From the NCBI GenBank assembly GCA_964489245.1, contig CAZAXU010000041.1, forward strand, positions 1-18,781: a stretch of DNA of 18,781 nt. Reading direction: 5' to 3'. The DNA is from CAZAXU01 sp964489245 (GTDB lineage Bacteria; Bacteroidota; Bacteroidia; Flavobacteriales; Flavobacteriaceae). This document shows positions 7,123-14,773 of this stretch, one piece after another (positions within the stretch are counted from its first letter, which is position 1; each line of letters begins with the position of its first letter). The position numbers were made by a program, and so were the translations under genes. The notes below the pieces were generated by a model. It was not told the DNA's origin, made no database searches, and saw nothing but the letters and a program-made list of their open reading frames with translations.

Positions 7123-7911
7123 CTATTTAATGTTTTGTTTATATCCTTTGATGATTCCTCTAGGAGAATTTTTGATAAATTCAATGATTTCGTCTCTTTC
7201 TGTAGATGCGCTCATTTCCGCTTCGATATATTCCAACGCCATTGTGATATTGTTTGTTTTCTGAAAAATGATTCTGTAAATATCTTGAATGAAATTGATT
7301 TTTTTCGAATCAAATCCTCTACGTCTTAATCCAATGGAATTCACACCGACATATTGTATGGGCTCTTTAGCGGCTTTTACAAAATGCGGTACGTCTTTTC
7401 GTACCAGTGTACCTCCTGAAATCATGGCATGTCTCCCGATTTTCACAAATTGATGAACAGCAGCCAACCCACCGATGATTGCCCATTCTCCAATCTCAAC
7501 ATGACCGGCAAGTGCCACATTGTTAACCAATATGGAATGATTTCCAACAACACAATCATGTGCAACATGCACGTTTGCCATGATCAAACAATTGCTTCCG
7601 ACTATGGTTTTTCCGCTGGCTCTTGTTCCTCTGTTAACCGTGGCATTTTCTCTGATAGTTGTGTTGTCTCCAATAATAGCCAGAGAATCTTCTCCTTCAA
7701 ATTTTAAATCTTGCGGTTCTGCAGCAATGACCGTTCCCGGAAAAATTTTGCAATTTTTTCCTATTCGAGCGCCTTCCATAATGGCTACATTGGGTCCAAT
7801 CCAAGTGCCTTCACCGATTTGTACATTGTTGCTGATAGTGCTGAAAGGTTCAATCACAACATTTTTGGCAATTTTTGCGCCGGGATGAATATATGCTAAG
7901 GGTTGATTCAT
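7123..7911 (-). CDS. lpxA: UDP-N-acetylglucosamine O-acyltransferase LpxA
   Basis: LpxA catalyses the first step of lipid A synthesis, moving a 3-hydroxyacyl chain from ACP to the 3-OH of UDP-GlcNAc. Its 262 residues equal the E. coli length. Left-handed beta-helix hexapeptide repeats fill about residues 1-190 and a helical C-terminal part follows. The catalytic base is H118 in NVHVAHDC. H115, H137 (AGH) and H153 (VHQF) align with E. coli H122, H144 and H160. The residue aligning with the E. coli chain-length ruler G173 is also glycine (G166, in MISGG), which leaves room for a long acyl chain; this rests on my own alignment. It lies 8 bp after lpxC-fabZ and 6 bp before efp. Confidence 0.96.
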   Translation of the reverse strand: MNQPLAYIHPGAKIAKNVVIEPFSTISNNVQIGEGTWIGPNVAIMEGARIGKNCKIFPGTVIAAEPQDLKFEGEDSLAIIGDNTTIRENATVNRGTRASGKTIVGSNCLIMANVHVAHDCVVGNHSILVNNVALAGHVEIGEWAIIGGLAAVHQFVKIGRHAMISGGTLVRKDVPHFVKAAKEPIQYVGVNSIGLRRRGFDSKKINFIQDIYRIIFQKTNNITMALEYIEAEMSASTERDEIIEFIKNSPRGIIKGYKQNIK

Positions 7912-7919
7912 AATTTTTT

Positions 7920-9326
7920 TTATTTTTTCTCGTCTGCTTCCGGTCTTCTGACAATTTGTGCCATAAGCTCAGCCTCTGCAACCAATTGTCCGTTTGCATA
8001 GGCATAGGCTTGCATATTACAGATTCCTCGTCGTATGGGAGAAATCAGGTCTGCCTTGAAAATCAAGGTGTCTCCGGGCATCACTTTTCTTTTAAATTTT
8101 ACCTTATCCATTTTCATGAAATAGGTGAGATAATTTTCGGGGTCAGGTACAGTGCTTAATACCAAAATGCCTCCGGTTTGTGCCATGGCTTCCACTTGCA
8201 GAACGCCGGGCATGACAGGGGCGCCGGGAAAATGACCGATAAAAAAAGATTCGTTCATAGTCACGTTTTTCATTCCGACCACATGATGGTCGGATAATTC
8301 CAGAATTCGATCAATCAACAAGAATGGCGGTCTGTGTGGTAACAATTCCATGATTTTTTCAATATCCATCAAAGGAGGTTGATTCAAATTGAAATCAGGC
8401 ACTTTGTTGCGCTTCACGTTTTTGATGATTTTTTGCAATTTCTTGGCAAATTGTGTGTTGACCTTATGTCCGGGTTTGTTGGCAATGACTTTTCCTCTGA
8501 TTTTGGTGCCAACCAATGCCAAATCACCCATTACGTCAAGCAATTTATGTCTGGCAGCCTCATTGGGCCATTGTAAATCTAAATTGTTCAGAATTCCGTT
8601 GGATTTTACCTCAAAATCTTCTTTCTTAAAGTAGTCTTTAAGCAAATTTTTTGTTTTGTTGGAGATGGGCTTGTCTACAAAAATAATAGCATTGCTCAAA
8701 TCTCCTCCCTTGATGAGTCCGTGTTCCAGCAACATCTCCAATTCATGAAGAAAACTAAAAGTACGGGCAGATGCAATTTCTGTTTTGAAATCATCGATGT
8801 CTTTCAGGTAAGCATTTTGTGTTCCCAATACTTTGGTGCCAAAATCGACCATGCTGGTGATTTCATAATGATCTGCCGGCATGATAAGAATTTCACTTTC
8901 TGTTTCAGGGTCTATATATGAAATAATGTTTTTTATGACGAACTCTTCACGTTCAGTGTCTTGTTCTTCGATGCCTGCCTTTTCAATCATTTCGACGAAT
9001 ATCTTTGATGAGCCGTCTTTGATAGGCGGTTCAGGTGCGTCGAGTTCAATGATGCAGTTGTCTATATCCATCCCGACCAGAGCAGCCAATATGTGTTCCG
9101 TAGTGTTGATTTGCACGCCGTTTTTTTCCAAGACGGTTCCTCTTTCGGTTTTGTTAACCAATTGGGCACTGGCTTCGATTTCAGGTCTGCCTTCCAAATC
9201 TGTTCTAACAAATTTAAAACCGTAATTTTCCGGTGCGGGTTTCAATGTCAAAGAAACTTTCTTTCCGGTATGTAAGCCTATTCCCTCTGTGGTTATAGGT
9301 TTTTTTAAAGTTTTTTGTTTAATCAT
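7920..9326 (-). CDS. lpxC-fabZ: Bifunctional LpxC deacetylase / FabZ dehydratase
   Basis: One 468-residue chain carries two enzymes, a fusion typical of Bacteroidota. Residues 1 to about 305 are LpxC, the zinc enzyme that removes acetate from UDP-3-O-acyl-GlcNAc, the committed lipid A step. Its zinc ligands are H78 (TTEHILAA), H260 and D264 (ARHKLLDVMGD), and H287 (KPGHKVN) matches the catalytic histidine. Residues from about 318 on are FabZ, the 3-hydroxyacyl-ACP dehydratase. It has LLPHRPPFLLID at 328-339, catalytic H365 in GHFPGAPVMPG, and E379 in QVEAMAQ. Both halves use or compete for 3-hydroxyacyl-ACP chemistry, so the fusion couples lipid A and fatty acid flux one to one. There are 8-bp gaps to lpxD and lpxA. 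Confidence 0.96.
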   Translation of the reverse strand: MIKQKTLKKPITTEGIGLHTGKKVSLTLKPAPENYGFKFVRTDLEGRPEIEASAQLVNKTERGTVLEKNGVQINTTEHILAALVGMDIDNCIIELDAPEPPIKDGSSKIFVEMIEKAGIEEQDTEREEFVIKNIISYIDPETESEILIMPADHYEITSMVDFGTKVLGTQNAYLKDIDDFKTEIASARTFSFLHELEMLLEHGLIKGGDLSNAIIFVDKPISNKTKNLLKDYFKKEDFEVKSNGILNNLDLQWPNEAARHKLLDVMGDLALVGTKIRGKVIANKPGHKVNTQFAKKLQKIIKNVKRNKVPDFNLNQPPLMDIEKIMELLPHRPPFLLIDRILELSDHHVVGMKNVTMNESFFIGHFPGAPVMPGVLQVEAMAQTGGILVLSTVPDPENYLTYFMKMDKVKFKRKVMPGDTLIFKADLISPIRRGICNMQAYAYANGQLVAEAELMAQIVRRPEADEKK

Positions 9327-9334
9327 ATCGAATT

Positions 9335-10357
9335 TTATTTCTTTATTTCTTTTTCCAATTCTTTGATTCGATCATACAAGCCTCCGAGATTTTTGAAGAG
9401 AATTGTAGATTTTTTAAAATTTCTTATCGGAATGGCCGGAGTTCCTACAACAATCTCACCGTCTTTCAGGTTATGAGATATGCCTGATTGTGCACCGGCT
9501 TTTACATCGTTTCCGATTTTGAGATGACCGGCAATTCCCACTTGTCCGCCAATCATACAATTGCTGCCGATTTTGGTGGATCCGGAGATGCCGGTTAGTG
9601 CGGCAATAACAGTGTTCTCTCCAATTTCGACATTGTGTGCCACTTGAATAAAATTATCAAGCTTAACGCCTCTTCGGATAATGGTGGAATCCATTGTAGC
9701 TCTGTCTATTGCACTGTTGGCGCCGATTTCGACATAATCCTCGATGATCACATTCCCGATTTGCGGAACTTTTTTGAAATCATTTCCATTGTTCGGGGCA
9801 AAACCAAAACCATCGGCACCGATAACGGTTCCCGAGTGAATGGTCACATGTTTTCCGATGATGGTGTCGTGATAAATGCTCACATTGGGGAATATAAGAC
9901 TGTTGTCGCCAATCTCACAATTATTTCCTATAAAAGTTTGTGGAAAGATTTTGACATTTTTCCCGATTTTGACATTTTCTCCGATATAGGCAAAAGCTCC
10001 GATATATATGTTTTCTCCGATTTTGGCAGTCGACGCGATTGAAACCGGATTTTCAATGCCTATTTTGGTATGATAGTCATCGCTGAAGAGCTCTAAAAGT
10101 TTGGAAAAAGCTTGATAGGCATCATCAACTCTTAGGATATTTGTGTTAATTTTTTTTTCAGGCACAAAATCTTTATTAACGACAACCAAAGATGCCTTTG
10201 TGGTGTATATGTGCGGTGTGTAAACCGGATTGGCTAAAAATGTTACGGAATTCTCGGCGCTTTCCTCAATTTTTGATATCGTATTTATCTCAATATCAGG
10301 ATTGCCTTCCAGCGTGCCTTTTAAGTATTCTGTTATTTTACGGATGCTATACTTCAT
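9335..10357 (-). CDS. lpxD: UDP-3-O-acylglucosamine N-acyltransferase LpxD
   Basis: LpxD adds the second 3-hydroxyacyl chain, on the amine exposed by LpxC. The 340 residues show the N-terminal uridine-binding domain, beginning with the family pattern ITEYLKGTLEGNP, then hexapeptide repeats (about 100-295) and a helical C-terminal tail for trimer and ACP contacts. The catalytic histidine is H241 in IQVAHNVEIG, and the family motif DGFGFAP is at 182-188. The start at 10357 is fixed by the conserved N-terminus. It is the first gene of the tight lpxD, lpxC-fabZ, lpxA, efp run. A good promoter lies directly upstream, so close that the leader would be only a few bases. Confidence 0.96.
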   Translation of the reverse strand: MKYSIRKITEYLKGTLEGNPDIEINTISKIEESAENSVTFLANPVYTPHIYTTKASLVVVNKDFVPEKKINTNILRVDDAYQAFSKLLELFSDDYHTKIGIENPVSIASTAKIGENIYIGAFAYIGENVKIGKNVKIFPQTFIGNNCEIGDNSLIFPNVSIYHDTIIGKHVTIHSGTVIGADGFGFAPNNGNDFKKVPQIGNVIIEDYVEIGANSAIDRATMDSTIIRRGVKLDNFIQVAHNVEIGENTVIAALTGISGSTKIGSNCMIGGQVGIAGHLKIGNDVKAGAQSGISHNLKDGEIVVGTPAIPIRNFKKSTILFKNLGGLYDRIKELEKEIKK

Positions 10358-10364
10358 TGTGAGG

Positions 10365-10395
10365 CAAAAGTATGAAAAAGAATAATCTTTTACAA
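10365..10395 (-). promoter_or_regulatory. Predicted promoter of the lpxD-lpxC/fabZ-lpxA-efp operon
   Basis: On the minus strand TTG at 10395-10393 is followed after exactly 20 bp by TACTTTTG at 10372-10365, an exact match to TAnnTTTG at the standard Bacteroidota spacing. The -33 half overlaps the end of the HD-domain gene. The predicted start near 10360 leaves about three bases before the ATG at 10357. Confidence 0.55.
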
Positions 10396-11607
10396 TTTTT
10401 TTATTTTAGGATAGCTGAGATAATGCTTGATAACCGGTTTTGAAAGTGCCGCGATATTGAATTGATCACTTGCCTCTGAAAATTCGGTGATGTTTCCCTC
10501 ACGACTCAAAATGAGAATGGGATGTTTTTCTTTGTTATAGGCTTTGTGTTTTATGCTGCCCGAATAGACCAAATAATCGATTTCATTTTTTTTAATTCGA
10601 TGGGTTGCCAATACCTGATTTTGTATTTTTTCAATGTCTGTTTTTTTGAATTGTTCCTTTTGAATAATGGCTTTGTTGAATTTTCGGTCTATCACCATGG
10701 CACTCAAATAGGATAAAATATAATCCGAGTTGTTTTTCCATTTTTTCAAATGATAGACAATGTCTGAATCGTCTAATTTTGTGAATATGCTTAAGCTTTT
10801 GTCATCTGGATTTTTGATATTGTTTTTAAACAGAAACAGCAGATTGTCATCAATTTCAATAGGCTTGTTTTCCTTGATAAGTTGCTTGACTCGAGTCAAG
10901 ATTTTGGCTAATATTTTTTCAATGATAAAACCTGTTTTGTGAAAATATACTTGCCAATACATCAGCCTTCTGGAGATGATGAATTTTTCTACGGAATAGA
11001 TGCCTTTTTCGTCCACTACAAGACGATTATCTTTGACATTAAGCATTTTTATCAGCCTTTCAGAATTGATTTGCCCCTCGATTACACCGGAATAGAAACT
11101 ATCTCTTTTCAGGTAGTCTAATCTATCCATATCAATTTGACTGCTAATTAGTTCTGTCAAAAAAATTTTATGATAGTTTCCTCTGAAAATATCAATTGCC
11201 AAATCCAGTTTGTGTTTGAACTCGTTGTTGAGTTTGTGCATGATGGCAAGTGAGATATCTTCATGAGAAATTTCATTGATAATACTTTGTTCCAACGCAT
11301 GAGAAAAAGGACCATGACCGATGTCGTGTAAAAGAATGGCAACAAGTGCGGCTTCTTCTTCATCTTTTGTGATTTCAATATTTTTGCTTCTCAGCACATG
11401 AATTGCAGTTTGCATTAAATGCATGGCGCCAATGGCATGATGAAATCTGGTGTGGTGTGCTCCCGGATAGACCAAATAAGATAATCCCATTTGTGCAATA
11501 CGTCTCAAACGTTGGAAATAGGGGTGTGCTATTAAATCGAAAATCAATTCGTTTGGAATATTTATAAAACCGTATATGGGATCGTTGATAATTTTTAGTT
11601 TGTTCAT
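10390..11607 (-). CDS. HD-domain phosphohydrolase (COG1078, dNTPase-like)
   Basis: The 405-residue cytoplasmic protein belongs to the HD phosphohydrolase group related to dGTP triphosphohydrolases. Putative metal ligands are H57 (RFHHAIG), H94 and D95 (LLHDIGHGPFSH) and D159 (SSQIDMDRLDYLKRD). The N-terminus KIINDPIYGFI and the motif YPGAHHTRFHHAIG are typical of the COG1078 family, which includes YdhJ/YwfO-like proteins. The substrate is not shown by the sequence; some relatives cleave dNTPs. It precedes lpxD by 32 bp on the same strand, an arrangement I recall as common in Flavobacteriia, so some read-through into lpx genes is likely. A weak -7-like site is present upstream. Confidence 0.85.
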   Translation of the reverse strand: MNKLKIINDPIYGFINIPNELIFDLIAHPYFQRLRRIAQMGLSYLVYPGAHHTRFHHAIGAMHLMQTAIHVLRSKNIEITKDEEEAALVAILLHDIGHGPFSHALEQSIINEISHEDISLAIMHKLNNEFKHKLDLAIDIFRGNYHKIFLTELISSQIDMDRLDYLKRDSFYSGVIEGQINSERLIKMLNVKDNRLVVDEKGIYSVEKFIISRRLMYWQVYFHKTGFIIEKILAKILTRVKQLIKENKPIEIDDNLLFLFKNNIKNPDDKSLSIFTKLDDSDIVYHLKKWKNNSDYILSYLSAMVIDRKFNKAIIQKEQFKKTDIEKIQNQVLATHRIKKNEIDYLVYSGSIKHKAYNKEKHPILILSREGNITEFSEASDQFNIAALSKPVIKHYLSYPKIKKL

Positions 11608-11643
11608 AGCCGGAATTTAGGATTCAAAATTCAAATAAGACCG

Positions 11644-11651
11644 TAAAGGTA
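11644..11651 (-). promoter_or_regulatory. Possible -7 element of the HD-domain gene
   Basis: On the minus strand TACCTTTA matches seven of eight positions of TAnnTTTG and would give a leader of about 32 nt. No convincing -33 TTG sits at the usual spacing. Confidence 0.25.
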
Positions 11652-11706
11652 AATATTTTAGTTCATAGTTGTTTGCTTTTGAGCAATACAAGTCCAAAAT
11701 AATGAC

Positions 11707-11714
11707 TATTTTTA
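11707..11714 (+). promoter_or_regulatory. Possible -7 element of the glycosyltransferase gene
   Basis: TATTTTTA matches seven of eight positions of TAnnTTTG and lies 13 bp before the first ATG. The flanks (ATGACTAnnTTTAC) resemble the candidate before rluF. No good -33 element is seen. Confidence 0.25.
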
Positions 11715-11727
11715 CATCCTAATTGTC

Positions 11728-12741
11728 ATGATGCAAACCGAACAAAAACTTTTATTTTCCATTATTGTGCCCGTCTATAATCGTAGGCAGGAGCTTAAAG
11801 AATTGTTGGAGAGTTTGGTGAGACAAACTCATCGTGATTTTGAAGTGGTCATCGTGGAAGACGGATCTCAAGATGCTTCAAAAGATGTGGTTGAAAAGTT
11901 CGATGAAGTTTTGCGGATAACCTATTTGTTCAAGGAAAATTCCGGTCCGGGGCTGAGCAGAAATTACGGCATGCAACACGCTTCCGGAAATTATTTTATT
12001 ATTTTAGACTCCGATGTGATTTTGCCCGAAAATTATATGGAGATTGTCCGTTATGAGCTGGAACAAAATTATGTAGATGTTTACGGAGGCCCGGATGCAG
12101 CTGCTCAAGATTTTACGCCGACACAAAAGGCTATCAACTATGCCATGACTTCAATTTTTACGACCGGCGGCATTAGAGGAAAAGTTCAAAGCCTTGAAAA
12201 ATTTCATCCGAGGAGTTTTAATATGGGTATTTCAAAGCAGGTTTTTAAAAAGACGCAAGGCTTTTCTCCCATGAGATTTGGTGAGGATATTGATTTTAGC
12301 ATCAGAATTTTTTCCGAGGGCTTCAAATCACGCCTGATTCCGTCAGCCTATGTGTTTCATAAAAGAAGAAATACAATCAGACAATTTTTCAAACAAGTTT
12401 ATAATTCGGGAATTGCAAGAATCAATCTTTATAAGCGTCATCCCAAATCTTTAAAAACCGTACATTTTTTTCCGGCAATTTTCACTTTAAGTCTGCCGGC
12501 AATGACATTGATTTTTATTTTTGTTTGTAAGTATGCATTGCTTCCGTTCTTTTTATACTTTATATTACTTTTTATAGATGCAAGTATCAAGAATAAATCG
12601 ATTTTAATCGGAGCATATTCAGCCTTGATGAGTTTTGTAATGCTAATGGGCTATGGCTTGGGATTTATGCAAGCTTTTTGGATGAGAATATTGCTGAAAA
12701 GACAAGAGTTTTCTTCGTTTGAAAAGACATTTTATAAATAA
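11728..12741 (+). CDS. Family 2 glycosyltransferase, membrane-associated
   Basis: The 337-residue protein has a GT-A fold glycosyltransferase domain over about residues 8-215. It begins with SIIVPVYNRRQEL, then VEDGSQD at 43-49 and the nucleotide/metal motif DSD at 94-96. The acceptor-side acidic motif GED with E186 and D187 follows. Two or three hydrophobic segments fill about 249-318, so the C-terminus sits in the inner membrane. Such enzymes build surface polysaccharides, glycolipids or protein glycans; sugar and acceptor cannot be read from the sequence. It stands alone, divergent from the HD gene, with no other glycan genes beside it. ATGs at 11728 and 11731 are both possible starts. The following terminator hairpin serves the opposite strand. 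Confidence 0.85.
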   Translation: MMQTEQKLLFSIIVPVYNRRQELKELLESLVRQTHRDFEVVIVEDGSQDASKDVVEKFDEVLRITYLFKENSGPGLSRNYGMQHASGNYFIILDSDVILPENYMEIVRYELEQNYVDVYGGPDAAAQDFTPTQKAINYAMTSIFTTGGIRGKVQSLEKFHPRSFNMGISKQVFKKTQGFSPMRFGEDIDFSIRIFSEGFKSRLIPSAYVFHKRRNTIRQFFKQVYNSGIARINLYKRHPKSLKTVHFFPAIFTLSLPAMTLIFIFVCKYALLPFFLYFILLFIDASIKNKSILIGAYSALMSFVMLMGYGLGFMQAFWMRILLKRQEFSSFEKTFYK

Positions 12742-12785
12742 GTCGCAGCTGTTTATCCGTGCTGAAGTGTTTATCTTTTCTTATC

Positions 12786-12841
12786 AAAAAAAGCGAGAAA
12801 GAAGACTTGTCTTATTTTGACAAAAGTCCGTTCTTTCCCGC
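12786..12841 (-). terminator. Rho-independent terminator of the DUF302-like gene
   Basis: A long imperfect hairpin pairs 12793-12811 (GCGAGAAAGAAGACTTGTC) with 12819-12841, with a mismatch and small bulges. On the minus strand seven T residues (12792-12786) follow it, so it terminates leftward transcription coming from the gene ending at 12869. Confidence 0.62.
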
Positions 12842-12868
12842 CCATATAAACATGAAATGTAAGGTTTT

Positions 12869-13756
12869 TTATTTACATAAATCTTCAAGCATGTCTTCAA
12901 TATCTCCCGGAGTACTCATGATTCTCATGAATGTTCCCATGCTCAGTTCCGGCCAAAAAAGTGCAATTCTATATTTTCCGTGCAGCATGCTTGCTTTTTT
13001 GTTTTGCAAGATAATCTCGTAGGGAAGTGCTGCCACATGACTCTCACCGATTTTAGGTAAAAAATGAGATTCTCCATCATCTTTGTTCCACAATCCTACG
13101 CCAAAAACAGCCACTTTCCTGCTTTTATAAACAATCTTATAGACTTTAAGCGTGTTGCCTTTGCGTGCTTTCAGATTGCGCTCAATTGTTTTTATGCCTT
13201 CATCAAAAGAAGAAAATTCTTTTAGTTCGATAGGATCGGTGAAATAAGGCATCATGATTTTATAGTGATATTTTTTCAGTTCGTTGGCACTGAGGGCACC
13301 TCCAAATGTTGTGAAATCATTTCCAACTTTAGATAGAGCTTGCTTTAAATCGATACTGAATTTTTGAAACGTACTTTTATAAGTGTTGTAACTGTTTCTC
13401 AAATAAGCTCTTAGCATATATTCAGGATTGGTATAAGATATCGTGATTTTTCCGTTTTTTTGCACCAGTCCGACTTTCATGGCGGCTGCCAGCGCGCCTC
13501 TTTCTTTGACTTTAACTACGGTGTTTTTTAAATCGGCTCTTGTAAAAACAATCACTTTTAATGCTTTTTTCCTTGAAGGATGATAGCTGCCCAAGATTGT
13601 GAACGAATCATTTTTAAGTGCATCGATAATCTGTTTTGAAACATCCTGCATGCTTTCTGTTGATGTGCCTACTTTGATGTAGGGAGCTATTTTTTGACCG
13701 ATTGCATGATAGCTGAAAGCCGAGAGAAGCACAAAGCTTAATAAAATTTTTTTCAT
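12869..13756 (-). CDS. Secreted or periplasmic DUF302-like protein of unknown function
   Basis: The 295-residue protein starts with a signal peptide (residues 1-20; expected cleavage AIG before Q21) and has no other membrane segment or lipobox cysteine, so it is probably periplasmic or secreted. There is no T9SS sorting domain. Residues about 38-125 resemble a DUF302 domain: an opening helix, a strand (FTILGSYHPSRKKALKVIVF), then KVGLVQKNGKITISYTNPEY. The C-terminal part (ALPYEIILQ, then RIALFWPELSMG and a final helix) looks like a second, diverged copy. Function is not known to me. It lies alone between a glycosyltransferase and a transporter on the other strand, with its own terminator. Only a poor -7-like sequence (TAACTTTTG, minus strand, 13810-13802) is seen upstream. 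Confidence 0.7.
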   Translation of the reverse strand: MKKILLSFVLLSAFSYHAIGQKIAPYIKVGTSTESMQDVSKQIIDALKNDSFTILGSYHPSRKKALKVIVFTRADLKNTVVKVKERGALAAAMKVGLVQKNGKITISYTNPEYMLRAYLRNSYNTYKSTFQKFSIDLKQALSKVGNDFTTFGGALSANELKKYHYKIMMPYFTDPIELKEFSSFDEGIKTIERNLKARKGNTLKVYKIVYKSRKVAVFGVGLWNKDDGESHFLPKIGESHVAALPYEIILQNKKASMLHGKYRIALFWPELSMGTFMRIMSTPGDIEDMLEDLCK

Positions 13757-13864
13757 GGGGTTTATTTTAAATTTTTTATACAGCGAATCTATATTATGTT
13801 ACAAAAGTTACATATGACAATAGTCATTTTATGGAGTTTTTATCAAAATATATTGAGTTTTTTA

Positions 13865-13893
13865 TTTGGATTGAATAAATATGACGACATTTG
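13865..13893 (+). promoter_or_regulatory. Predicted promoter of the EamA transporter gene
   Basis: TTTG at 13865-13868 and GACATTTG at 13886-13893 (seven of eight positions of TAnnTTTG) are 17 bp apart. The predicted start falls at about 13898, the A of the chosen ATG, implying a leaderless or nearly leaderless message. Confidence 0.35.
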
Positions 13894-13897
13894 TGTC

Positions 13898-14773
13898 ATG
13901 AATAATCGGCAGCGGCAATGGTTTTTTCTGTTGAGTCTATCCTTGATTTGGGGTAGCTCATACATCTTGATGAAACAGGCTTTGCAATATCTGTCTCCGG
14001 TGCAAGTGGGTGCATTACGAATGATTTTCTCTGCTGTTTTTTTATTGCTGTTTTTTGCCCGAAAATTAAAATTGATTCAAAAATCACAATGGAAATATGT
14101 TTTATACAATGCTTTGCTAGGCACTTTTTTGCCGGTTTTCATGTTCACCTTTGCCATTCAGCATATTGACAGCGGCATTGTGGCGATTTTGAATTCTTTT
14201 ACGCCTTTGGCAACATTGATTTTAGGCTCGATGTTTTTTGGGTTTGTTTTCACAAAAAAACAGTCTGTCGGTATCTTGATTGGAATGCTGGGCACCATTG
14301 CATTGGTTGCCGGTAGCGCATCTTTGAATCCGAATGATAATTATTGGTTTGCGTTGGCTGTGATTATCGCCTCAATAGGCTATGCCTTCAATGTGAATAT
14401 TCTGAAAAAGTATTTATCAAATTTAGATGCCACTGCCATTGCGGTAGGAAATTTTATTTTGGTTTTATTTCCTGCGGTTATCGTTTTGGGCTATACCGGT
14501 TTTTTTCAGCAGGATATCACACAAAAACCGGTTTTATCCGCTTTGGGTTATATCGGTATTTTGGCAATTGTAGGCACGGGAATAGCCAAGATTGTTTTCA
14601 ACAGATTGGTGCAAATATCTTCTCCGATTTTTGCTTCGTCGGTTACTTATATCATCCCGATTGTAGCTTTGTTTTGGGGGATTATGGATGGGGAGAAAAT
14701 CTATTTTATGCAAATATTGGCAGGCGGATTGATTCTGCTTGGTGTTTATATGGTTAATCGATCGGGGAATTAA
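13898..14773 (+). CDS. EamA-family (DMT superfamily) transporter
   Basis: From the ATG at 13898 the protein has 291 residues and about ten hydrophobic segments. They are arranged as two EamA repeats, the normal drug/metabolite transporter build. The first segment carries the family pattern LSLIWGSSYILMK. The second repeat has ALAVIIASIGYAFNVNILKKY and ends in a last helix (GGLILLGVYMV). The substrate cannot be told; family members export amino acids, metabolites or drugs. The frame is open back to 13796, but those 34 extra residues are not family-like and lie across a plausible promoter, so I reject them. The gene converges on murQ, and the two stop codons overlap within TTAA at 14770-14773. 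Confidence 0.85.
   Translation: MNNRQRQWFFLLSLSLIWGSSYILMKQALQYLSPVQVGALRMIFSAVFLLLFFARKLKLIQKSQWKYVLYNALLGTFLPVFMFTFAIQHIDSGIVAILNSFTPLATLILGSMFFGFVFTKKQSVGILIGMLGTIALVAGSASLNPNDNYWFALAVIIASIGYAFNVNILKKYLSNLDATAIAVGNFILVLFPAVIVLGYTGFFQQDITQKPVLSALGYIGILAIVGTGIAKIVFNRLVQISSPIFASSVTYIIPIVALFWGIMDGEKIYFMQILAGGLILLGVYMVNRSGN

Noticed and set aside
12742..12868. Hairpin at 12793-12841 as terminator of the glycosyltransferase gene
   Set aside because: On the rightward strand no T tract follows it. The T tract is on the leftward strand, so it belongs to the gene ending at 12869.
12759..13022. Rightward frame of 87 codons downstream of the glycosyltransferase
   Set aside because: It starts in spacer, crosses the terminator hairpin and is antisense to the DUF302-like gene. 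Its sequence does not look like a known protein.
13796..13897. N-terminal extension of the EamA transporter
   Set aside because: The residues are not family-like, and the region holds plausible promoter elements and the divergent upstream region of the DUF302-like gene.
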